A stretch of 64,000 nucleotides of DNA from Saccharomyces uvarum (taxonomy: Eukaryota > Ascomycota > Saccharomycetes > Saccharomycetales > Saccharomycetaceae): assembly GCA_947243795.1 (NCBI GenBank), contig OX365939.1:62001-126000 (forward strand). Reading direction: 5' to 3'. Positions 13,021 to 21,293 of the stretch are shown here, one piece after another. The notes under the pieces are model-generated. The model saw only the letters and a list, made by a program, of their open reading frames with translations, was not told the origin of the DNA and made no database searches. Each line of letters opens with the position of its first letter. Positions within the stretch are counted from its first letter, which is position 1. The position numbers and the translations under genes are program-made.

Positions 13021-13287
13021 TTCTTTTCCAATTTTGGCACCAACTGATTACTATTGGCACTAATACTGCTCTTTCACGCTATTCAGCTATCCATTCGCTC
13101 ATCGGTTGCTGATTATTATACAATTTTTCAAAACATGCGATGAGCTGAATGAAAAATTTTGGAAAATAGCAGTCATTCGCGACGAACTTCGAGGTTTGCC
13201 ATGACAACCGAATAGAGTGCATAATAATGCTAATCGAAAGGTATCGTGCCAGCACATTTGGGTCCCAGATAAATGAGTAATTCAACA
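13021..13287. promoter_or_regulatory. RIX7/IRC19 divergent promoter with PAC, RRPE and Abf1 sites
   Basis: GCGATGAGCT at 13137-13146 is a perfect PAC element (Dot6/Tod6), and GCTCATCG at 13097-13104 is a second PAC core on the other strand. GAAAAATTTT at 13151-13160 is an RRPE (Stb3), 5 bp from the PAC. GTCATTCGCGACGA at 13172-13185 fits the Abf1 consensus RTCAYTNNNNACGW exactly. All lie 77-165 bp upstream of the RIX7 ATG, the usual location in the ribosome-biogenesis regulon. IRC19 shares this 267-bp region. Confidence 0.8.
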
Positions 13288-13983
13288 ATGGGCAAACCTT
13301 CTGTAACAATAACTACAGCAAAGGCTATTATAAACTCAGAGTATACGCTCATCAAGTCGCATTCGAAATATAAGCTTCCTGCACACTTTGAAAAGCTCGA
13401 TGCAGGCTCTCCTGAGGGAAGAACTACAGTAGCAAAGATTTTTTATCGTAGATTTATGAGGCTAAAGCCATTTGTATCGAATATGAGAATGATCAGAAAT
13501 ACGTACAGCGACTATCTTAGATATAAATTCACTAAAGAAGATTACGAACTTAAACGATATTTGGTGTTTAATCCTAATGGTTTGCAGTTAAAAACTAGCC
13601 CCGAGCCTATGGGCAACACAAAATGTGGTGAAAAGGTAATCCCCAAGGAAGAGATGCAAAAAACTATGGAATTCATTTTAAAAAGCTGTTCATATCTACC
13701 CGAAACGAAGGACCAAAAATGGGATATCGCAAGAGACAATACGTTTTGCAGGCAAATCTTGAAGAATCTTTTAACGATGCAATATGAAAAGTATAGATCA
13801 GTCCTAAATAGAGGAGTAGGCCACGATGAGCTTGATGTCAAATTTTCTCATTTAAGGACAAAATTCAGTCCGCCTACCAAATTAAATAAAGGTGATAAGA
13901 AAAAGATTCCGATTTTCAAAGTATTTAGTGATTTCGACACAACACTGGTACACCTTAATGAATCATTAGGTACAAGGTTGTAA
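13288..13983 (+). CDS. IRC19: Irc19/Rrf-type protein of unknown function (mitochondrial genome maintenance, sporulation)
   Basis: From the ATG at 13288 the protein has 231 residues (MGKPSVTITTAKAI), aligning with the S. cerevisiae start as I recall it (MRKPSITITTAKAI). An in-frame ATG at 13273 would add five residues, but its -3 base is T whereas the chosen ATG has A at -3. The protein is basic, with conserved blocks YRRFMRLKPF, YELKRYLVFNP and SCSYLPETKDQKWDIARDNT, the last resembling LYR/complex-assembly-like helical proteins only vaguely. No catalytic motif is recognised. In S. cerevisiae loss raises Rad52 foci and affects respiration and sporulation. It is one of the most divergent proteins in the window compared with S. 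cerevisiae. Confidence 0.88.
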   Translation: MGKPSVTITTAKAIINSEYTLIKSHSKYKLPAHFEKLDAGSPEGRTTVAKIFYRRFMRLKPFVSNMRMIRNTYSDYLRYKFTKEDYELKRYLVFNPNGLQLKTSPEPMGNTKCGEKVIPKEEMQKTMEFILKSCSYLPETKDQKWDIARDNTFCRQILKNLLTMQYEKYRSVLNRGVGHDELDVKFSHLRTKFSPPTKLNKGDKKKIPIFKVFSDFDTTLVHLNESLGTRL

Positions 13984-14148
13984 ACGTATGGAAATTTGGA
14001 TGAGAAAGCGGGGCTTTTTGGTACATATTGTTATACATAAAACAGTATATACAAATAGATTTTGCCTATGCGTAATGCCATTCTTATGTGGTATATTAAT
14101 CTATTGAAAAGGGACATAAAATGTAACTATATGAATAATTCTCTTAAA

Positions 14149-16644
14149 TTATTTTCTACCATTTTGATAGTTTTGCCTGTGTTGGGATTGAACTTGATTA
14201 AAACTCGTATAATTATGATCGTACTCATATGCATAACCATAGCCATAACCATGTCCGTTGTAATAAGTATTAGGTATGTATCCCTTTATGGCCCGAGCTC
14301 CCTCTGCTGGTGTCACGACTGGCATTTTGTAGTTGAGGCTGTTTGAGTGGCGTTGCGGACTTCCCAAAGAGTTGATATTATCGATGGTTGCATTACGATT
14401 TTTGGTACTATGCATTGGTTTCAAATTACCATTAGTAGCATTATGGTTAGCATTATTTTTGTTGGCCGTGGAAGGTAAAACAAACTCTTTGATCATTTTC
14501 TTGAATATTATTTTCCTCTTTTGTGTTCCCATATAATCAGATAGCAATTCGATTGCTTTATTTAAAGTGCTTTCACCTGTATTCTTATCCATAGTGAATG
14601 TGATAAGATCTTTCTCAAAAGTAACAATTATATTCATAGTCTGCAGAAAAGGAACAACAATGAAATTATAGAACTCATATTCCTTGCGAGCATCTATTGG
14701 TTTATCTATTCTAAGTTCATATTCATGGCCAAACGCACCATTGACCAATTCATTAGCGGCTTTTAACGTATTCTCATCATTACCTCTTATGGATAGCTGT
14801 AATTTCCCATCTAAAGGTTCTTCCAAGGGTATCACGATATAAACATTCTCATTCTTTTCAATTTGGCCTATAATATTTTTTTCGCCATTAACGTTTAAGA
14901 CATATCTATATTGTCCATTAGAAAACCTAATTGGCGTTCTCGATTGTAAGTTATTGTACTCTTGAACAATATCTTTCAACTCCCTCTTAGCTAAGCAAAT
15001 ATTAGCTTTATTTTTCCTAGGACATCTGATTATTACATTGTCATATCTAATCATGGAAATTTTGTTTTGCGGAAAATTGAAACTATTGGAAAATTGGATA
15101 AAGACGTTGTGTTTCCTCATTGTAGCTTGAATCAATGACCCACCTGTGCCTATAATAGGTCTATGGTAAACTTCTGGAATGAAAAATGATTCTTCAGCAG
15201 GAAATTCATTCATGACATCTTTAAACGACTTTGCGAAATCAGAGAAAGAATCGCTAACCAAATTTAAGTAGAGATTGTCATCCTCTTCTTCCATTTCCAA
15301 TTGGATCAAACAAGCGGATAGTTCCATTATACGTGTCAGCTTACCATTTTTTTTGCCTGATATGAAGTCCTCAAAATCTGGATGAATTTCAAAAATGGCT
15401 TTAATTTGTCTTAGATTCGAATTAATGATTTGATTTGGGCCACTTATAAAATGAGATAAGTAATGTAATATGGAATTATCAGATACTTCGTTAGTTGAAG
15501 ATTGATTGCCGACAACCATTAATTGGTTAAACGATTCTTTCCCTGGAGTAACTACTATGACTTCGTTTTTTGGGTTGCTAAAAATACTATCGATTATTAA
15601 TTTTGGAGAAATTTCGCAGTTCTCATTGAGGGAAATCTGCACTTCTACAATCTCATGGAGGACATGGATGGTAAAATTTTTTACTACCATCTCTAAAAGG
15701 TTTGTAGAGATCGATTGAAATTCAATGTATTCATTAGTGACCCTAATGAGCGATTGGTATTTCAAAATCAACTGGTTGATCTTTTGTTGGCGATATTTTT
15801 GAATGAATAGTAATTTTCCTGGGGTAATATTGGTCAATCTGCGATAAAAAAACTTCTTTGAATCAAGGTCGATGGACTCTTGTAGGGTTTTCTTGGCTAA
15901 TAAAGTTAACGAATGGATGGTTCCTGAGAAAAATATCTGTGGATTTGCCCTAAAATCCTTGGACAGAGTCATAAGGGAAGGTGCGTAAATACTGGTTTTG
16001 AAAACGTTTGATATATATTTGAAATTAGCCATATCTACTCCCATGTATAAGGGGAGAATGGAATAAGAGTCCAATTCCATTGGCTCGACGATGTAGTGTT
16101 GTGGAGGCAAAGTCATTCCATTCTTCTTTATCAAATCCAAAAATGCCAATAATTGGGGTTCGCATTCCATTAAATTGGACTGCAATCCTATTGCATGTAA
16201 GTAAAGCCATGACTGATTGTCTTCACTGGTTGGCTTTGCTGCCAAATAAGCCGGTTCATTAGTAACGATTAGTTCCAGATTAAATTTTTCACTTAGATCT
16301 GCTAGTATACGTTTCATCTTTTCCAATTCTACGGTGGCATCATCCCCATGCATGGTCAAGGGTAAAGAAACTCGACTAATTGTATTGAGTTTGATATTGC
16401 TACTAGTTGCCTTTATTGAGATCATGTCATCGTTAACATATGTAGCATCTAGATTTATCCAAGATGGTTCTACGTGGCAAATTGCCTTTCTATTTATAAT
16501 GTCTTTGAAATTCACATTGTTTTGGAGAAGTTCGAGTAAAAACGGTGATTCAATGGGCTTCCACAATCTGTTTGTGGTGTATAAATGTGGAACTTGTAGA
16601 AAAGCAGTTGTGGCAATTGTACTATAAATTGTAAAGTCATCCAT
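14149..16644 (-). CDS. KH-domain RNA-binding protein YLL032C, function unknown
   Basis: The protein has 831 residues; the S. cerevisiae orthologue has about 825. A KH-type signature is visible near residues 485-520: a GxxG loop in IIGTGGSLIQATMRKH followed by NVFIQFSN. Other segments, such as GKLQLSIRGNDENTLKAANEL near 610, look like further degenerate KH folds. The C-terminus (~720-831) is low in complexity, Asn/Tyr/Gly-rich with a GYGYGYAYEYDHNY run, and probably disordered. The protein is thought to be cytoplasmic and ribosome- or RNA-associated, but no target is established. It is convergent with IRC19 across 165 bp. I recognise the locus, not a standard gene name. Confidence 0.93.
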   Translation of the reverse strand: MDDFTIYSTIATTAFLQVPHLYTTNRLWKPIESPFLLELLQNNVNFKDIINRKAICHVEPSWINLDATYVNDDMISIKATSSNIKLNTISRVSLPLTMHGDDATVELEKMKRILADLSEKFNLELIVTNEPAYLAAKPTSEDNQSWLYLHAIGLQSNLMECEPQLLAFLDLIKKNGMTLPPQHYIVEPMELDSYSILPLYMGVDMANFKYISNVFKTSIYAPSLMTLSKDFRANPQIFFSGTIHSLTLLAKKTLQESIDLDSKKFFYRRLTNITPGKLLFIQKYRQQKINQLILKYQSLIRVTNEYIEFQSISTNLLEMVVKNFTIHVLHEIVEVQISLNENCEISPKLIIDSIFSNPKNEVIVVTPGKESFNQLMVVGNQSSTNEVSDNSILHYLSHFISGPNQIINSNLRQIKAIFEIHPDFEDFISGKKNGKLTRIMELSACLIQLEMEEEDDNLYLNLVSDSFSDFAKSFKDVMNEFPAEESFFIPEVYHRPIIGTGGSLIQATMRKHNVFIQFSNSFNFPQNKISMIRYDNVIIRCPRKNKANICLAKRELKDIVQEYNNLQSRTPIRFSNGQYRYVLNVNGEKNIIGQIEKNENVYIVIPLEEPLDGKLQLSIRGNDENTLKAANELVNGAFGHEYELRIDKPIDARKEYEFYNFIVVPFLQTMNIIVTFEKDLITFTMDKNTGESTLNKAIELLSDYMGTQKRKIIFKKMIKEFVLPSTANKNNANHNATNGNLKPMHSTKNRNATIDNINSLGSPQRHSNSLNYKMPVVTPAEGARAIKGYIPNTYYNGHGYGYGYAYEYDHNYTSFNQVQSQHRQNYQNGRK

Positions 16645-17041
16645 GATTATATTTTATTCCTTCTTTCCTCTGTATCCAGCAGTGATTGGATAGATTTGAC
16701 GTCTATAATGGTTCGATTAATGCTTTAAAACCTCGACATTTTAGTTATATAAACAAAGGTCATTTTTGATCTTGGTTTTTTTTTAGTTGTTTTTGTTTTT
16801 TACCTTTGTGGAAAAAGAGAAAAAACTATGAACGAAGAGACAATTAAGAGAAAAATGTAATAACAAACGTACAAAGAAAATGGAGAATGTTGGATCTCAA
16901 AAACGTAGAGTTGTAGACAATGAGTGCTGCTCCTCTCAAAATCTTGCAGGATATAAACATGGTCGATGTGTATCAATATTACACGTATATATAGTATGTT
17001 TGTCTATGTACGGGAGAGATGAGAAGCGAGACTACGTGCTA
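16645..17041. promoter_or_regulatory. YLL032C upstream region / GPI13 3' flank
   Basis: These 397 bp hold the YLL032C promoter and the GPI13 3' end, both minus-strand genes. There are long T/A tracts (16770-16815, 16840-16860), a run of G/A-rich sequence, and TA-rich DNA near 16985 (ACGTATATATAG). A 65-codon plus-strand frame from 16880 extends into the GPI13 end and shows no conserved features, so I do not call it. Confidence 0.35.
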
Positions 17042-20000
17042 TCATTTCCAGAAAATGTCATTGATATGTTTAATTAATCTCCCACTAGCAAATGCAATGG
17101 TGCCGAATGTGACCACCAGTTGAGTGACTATTAAACTTAAAGCAGCAAAGATAAATCTTGGGCAAAAGATCTTCCAAACCATCAAATGCCTACGGAAGTG
17201 AGTGACCCAAATAAATGAACTCAAACACAAAATGGTGTTGTACGTGAGTAGTATGCCACAGTTTGAAACAATCCTTCCCAAAAGCGTTTGAGGCTTTAAG
17301 ACATCTGGAGGCTGTGACCATAGCGTTAATAACGCTACAGATAAAGAAACGAGGATTTGAGGTCCAAAAGTGTTCAGGATGATGGCTATATGGGTGAAGG
17401 GGAACGTGATTTTTTCAGAAAGCATAAATCCAATATCCCATTGCACTGATGGAATCGTTGCTTGATGGCCTGTGGTGAAAAAGTGTTGGTATGATAAGAG
17501 TCCTAGAGCAATTGGGCCAATTATGTTTTCCTTCAATTTCAAAAGATCAATAATCTCTAAAATCGATAGTAGTTGGTTACACATGAGGAAGTATGATAAT
17601 TGAGCCAGAGGTTTATTGAAGAATAGGATACTCATCAAAACGTTTATAACTAAGAGGAAAAACTCTGAACCATAAATATTGGTGTAACCCAAAATTGTAG
17701 CTTCATGAGATTTGACGTCAGTATTGTGAACATTTAATTTAATACAGAGTGGCCCCATTAACCAGCCTACGTTGGAGGCGATCAGTGAGAAGCCGGCAAT
17801 GATTCTAGCCAAAGTGAATTTGAAAATCGTAAGATCACTTAAAAACGGTATTGTTATTGTCGCATTATTATTTTCTAATGAAGTCAGTGACCAATAAACG
17901 AAATTCAAACCAAGGATACCCTTCAGGAAAACGTTTATCCAAATCGGAGCTGCAGCTTGGTAAGATGATGTTAAATTGTAGTAACCAGTGATACAAGCAG
18001 GCAGTATAAAAATCATCAGGAAGCAGAGGCCCAATACCCACCAAGCGGAATTATTTTGATTATTGAAAGTTGGGATACAATATTCACCTTGTTCTTCTCT
18101 ACAGATGGTAATCGTAGAAGCTAATCTGGTAAAAATGATTAAAACTGCTGAATGGTAACCACCTAATAATCTTGCGAATCTTGTTAGAGGTAAATAATTT
18201 GAATTTGCAGTTGAAGAATTCACACCTGAAGTGGTTCCCTCCTTTTCACTGATCGTTGCAGTTAATAATGCCGTGGTAGATTGTCTCTTTGGTAAAAACA
18301 CAAATTCATATAATGTTAGCATACCAAAAGTGGATAAAAGAAAGGCCACAATTCTATCTTCCCAAACAGTAAAGGAATTGGAAGTGAAAAGTAAAGCATG
18401 TATAATCATAAACATGACGGCTATCCTTGACCAATAATCAGCTAATGTTTCACCAAGCCTCATAGCGATCCAAATAAAGTTATACCTATCAAAGATTGTT
18501 ATATAACAACCAATAATAATGCCAACAGCAGTCGCTAACAGGGTACCCCAAAATTGATCTACAAAAGTCGGTTGTTGGTAAACATAGAAGATTCCATGAA
18601 AACACAAGTTTGTGACCAAGACCATAATAATAATGCCTGGGACAAATTCTGGAACCATTTGATTCACGACGATGGAAGGAATTAATTTAGTGATGGATAT
18701 TAATAGAATCAAAGAGATGGTGAGTAAGATTATACCGGTGGCAATTGAATAATAATCAAACTTTGCCCACAATTCTTCGCAGGTTTGTAAAAATACTTTT
18801 TGATATTTATGCCCCAAGTTAATGAATTTTTTCGGATTATTTTTAGGAGAAGCGTTTAATATATTTTCTGCTAGTGGCTTTAGTATTTCGTCATTTGCAT
18901 GATGAATTTGCATCGTATCCTTGTATAGTTGTAATTGGTTTATGGCTAATCCGACAAAAATAGACCATTCGGTATCGTTTCTTGCAATTTCATCAATTGG
19001 CCATCCAAGATTATTAAATGGAATAGGTTGACCGAGTAATAAAGATAAACTGGACACTAAATCGATCTGTCTCACAGAGCGGTAATCGCGTCCCAAAGCA
19101 CTAATGTCGTAATTGGAAGAGTCTTTGAGTTTCCATAGATTTGGCTTCTTTGAATATAGAAACAAAGTGCTTTCCAGCTCATCAATGGAGTCACCTCCAT
19201 GATTGCCTGTATGATCCATACCATGGTCTCCCAGAATAACCAGTAGGGTGTTTTCATCTATAGATTTTAGTATCCAATCGATGAACTGATCAACTTGCAC
19301 TTGCTTTTCCCTCATGGTGAAATGATCTGGCCCATATTTGTGACCTACATGATCAATACCTAGCATGTGCCCAATCATCACATCCCATTCTTGGTCTTGC
19401 TGTAAATGATCATGAAAGTAATCCATAACACCTTTATCAACACTATCCAAATCCCAAACATTAAGCGATTCCAGAGGAAAACTATCGTTAGACAAGAATG
19501 GGTGGAATAGGGCCATCCAGGTATCGTCTCCAGCAAACTTGACCGTCTTGTTTGCTAAGTGGAGCTGCTTGAGCAAATTGTCTTCTTCGATGACAGTCCC
19601 ATCAAAGTTCGATCCGGCATCTATGAAAGTGGGCAAGGAACCTGTCGTTAGACCCTTAAGTCTTTGCAAAGTGGTAGTTGGTGGGTCTGCAATGAATTTC
19701 AACAGTAAGGAAGATGCGTCCCTGTCGTTTGCAAAAGAGTCGTATAGCGATAGTATGTTATTGTGGTAGTTCAGGTTGTGGTTTGAACCGGATTCATTAA
19801 CAGGGATAACAAAATCAAACCTCAAAGCATCAATGACTAGAACCACGGTTTTGTTGAACCTTGGATCCAAGGTAGTCGTTTCATTTTGAGTGGATATGTT
19901 ATCAAGAACGTGTCTTGAGAGTAAGAACCCGCGCGTGAAGAAAGCTATTGAGATGAATTGTAAGACTGCAATGAAAATCAACAAAATAATATAAAATTTA

Positions 20001-20095
20001 TGATTTTTCTGAAATTTCTTTATTCGTGATTTGTATATTATTTTTTCATCATTGGAAGATGAAAGTATTGACTGTTTTATTGACTTTTCATCCAT
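17042..20095 (-). CDS. GPI13: Gpi13, GPI ethanolamine-phosphate transferase 3
   Basis: The protein has 1,017 residues, the S. cerevisiae length. A signal-anchor helix at ~34-53 is followed by a luminal alkaline-phosphatase-like domain with metal-binding motifs VLVIDALRFDF (Asp89), PPTTTLQRLKG (catalytic Thr near 140), GIDHVGHKYGPDH (247-258) and GDHGMDHTGNHGG (289-301). N-glycosylation sequons are frequent (e.g. NET 71, NKT 81 and 182). Residues ~455-1017 contain many membrane helices. Gpi13 adds phosphoethanolamine to the third mannose of the GPI precursor in the ER, the group that later joins the protein; it works with the small subunit Gpi11. It is an essential enzyme and the frame is intact. 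Confidence 0.98.
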   Translation of the reverse strand: MDEKSIKQSILSSSNDEKIIYKSRIKKFQKNHKFYIILLIFIAVLQFISIAFFTRGFLLSRHVLDNISTQNETTTLDPRFNKTVVLVIDALRFDFVIPVNESGSNHNLNYHNNILSLYDSFANDRDASSLLLKFIADPPTTTLQRLKGLTTGSLPTFIDAGSNFDGTVIEEDNLLKQLHLANKTVKFAGDDTWMALFHPFLSNDSFPLESLNVWDLDSVDKGVMDYFHDHLQQDQEWDVMIGHMLGIDHVGHKYGPDHFTMREKQVQVDQFIDWILKSIDENTLLVILGDHGMDHTGNHGGDSIDELESTLFLYSKKPNLWKLKDSSNYDISALGRDYRSVRQIDLVSSLSLLLGQPIPFNNLGWPIDEIARNDTEWSIFVGLAINQLQLYKDTMQIHHANDEILKPLAENILNASPKNNPKKFINLGHKYQKVFLQTCEELWAKFDYYSIATGIILLTISLILLISITKLIPSIVVNQMVPEFVPGIIIMVLVTNLCFHGIFYVYQQPTFVDQFWGTLLATAVGIIIGCYITIFDRYNFIWIAMRLGETLADYWSRIAVMFMIIHALLFTSNSFTVWEDRIVAFLLSTFGMLTLYEFVFLPKRQSTTALLTATISEKEGTTSGVNSSTANSNYLPLTRFARLLGGYHSAVLIIFTRLASTITICREEQGEYCIPTFNNQNNSAWWVLGLCFLMIFILPACITGYYNLTSSYQAAAPIWINVFLKGILGLNFVYWSLTSLENNNATITIPFLSDLTIFKFTLARIIAGFSLIASNVGWLMGPLCIKLNVHNTDVKSHEATILGYTNIYGSEFFLLVINVLMSILFFNKPLAQLSYFLMCNQLLSILEIIDLLKLKENIIGPIALGLLSYQHFFTTGHQATIPSVQWDIGFMLSEKITFPFTHIAIILNTFGPQILVSLSVALLTLWSQPPDVLKPQTLLGRIVSNCGILLTYNTILCLSSFIWVTHFRRHLMVWKIFCPRFIFAALSLIVTQLVVTFGTIAFASGRLIKHINDIFWK

Positions 20096-21293
20096 GTTCC
20101 GGGATCTGCGTTTTGTTTCTTTATTTTAGTGAGTTCCCCTTGGTTCTTTATTGATTCGCTGTTGCCCTTAAAACATATGCTATAATTTTGATTTTGACCT
20201 TTAGTATTTTTCTTGTTTTTTTCGGTGGGCAACAAACGTTTTAAAGGAAAAAAAAGTACATTGTTCGTCATCGCGCTTGCCTAATAACAACTATTACCCG
20301 CCTAAGTAAACAATGAATAAAACGCCAACAGTTGAACATTCCCACACAGCACTGTTCAAAGACCCATTTGGGAGAGAAAGAAGTGGGATCGATACCTCTT
20401 TTGTAATCATTTGCCCGTTCAGCTCTTGTATCGAACATTATTGAGAGGGGCAATGCCTTTGAAACGTTCATTTTCTCTTAAATCAGGTAGAAAGCCAACC
20501 TGTCACGCGTTGGAACGATATTCACATCGCAATAGAGGGATGGCAGCTAAGCTTTCTTCACTCGTGAAAGCGTGGTATAAGATTGGGAGGTCCTTGAACG
20601 CTCAAATTGCGCAAAAGAAGGGACACGCAAGTGCCATAAATTCATTCTTAAACATCGGCGGCTAAATAGCATGTAGTCTTACCCCTCAACCCGACAATGG
20701 CAACATTAAACTGGGTGCAGATTGCAGAGCTCGACAAGCTTGTAGTTTTGTTAAATGCTTTTAGAACCACCGGTTCTCAAAACAATCGGGAAAACAATCG
20801 GAACAATCGGAACAAACGCAACAAGGGAAATCCGTCCCACTCAAGCGTAAACATTCGTCCAGGGCGCCTATTTTATCCTTGCAACCTCCAAAGACAGTAT
20901 TAATGTTCTGTACACCAGTTGGGATTGCCTTTTTAAACAAAGAACGACCATCCGTTTTGCCGAGGTTATTTGTTATCTTTCTTATTATCTTTAGCCGCCG
21001 AAATACTTGCTCTTGTATACCATTTTCGCCACTTGGGTTACCCGCTTACTTCCGGGTTACCACTGTGTACCGCACCCCGTTTCCCGGAATTTCTTCTACT
21101 TTTTTTTTCAGAGTGCTTCCATTGAGGGATGGAACAAGAAGAAAGAGACATACAAAAACTGAGTTAGTCTTAATAGGTGCAGTGTTTTACAAAACGCACA
21201 TAAGGCAAGAAAAGTCGGAAAGAAGACTGCATATATAGCTAAAAAAAAAAGAACTCATAGGAGCCAAAACAATAATAACAAATAATCTTCCAT
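20096..21293. promoter_or_regulatory. GPI13/FRA1 divergent intergenic region with two perfect URS1 and two Reb1 sites
   Basis: This 1,198-bp region separates divergent GPI13 and FRA1. TTACCCG Reb1 cores lie at 20294-20300 (199 bp upstream of GPI13) and 21038-21044 (250 bp upstream of FRA1). Perfect Ume6 URS1 decamers lie at 20655-20664 (minus strand, TCGGCGGCTA) and 20992-21001 (plus strand, TAGCCGCCGA). AACAATCGG-like repeats occur at about 20780-20812. A 70-codon basic frame from the ATG at 20453 to 20665 ends in the first URS1; I cannot tell whether it is translated. The counterpart of the doubtful S. cerevisiae RRT7 (YLL030C) is not recognisable. An A10 run is near 21241. Confidence 0.6.

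Noticed and set aside
20879-21238. 119-codon plus-strand frame upstream of FRA1
   Set aside because: Begins at TTG and spans Reb1 and URS1 sites; it is promoter DNA.
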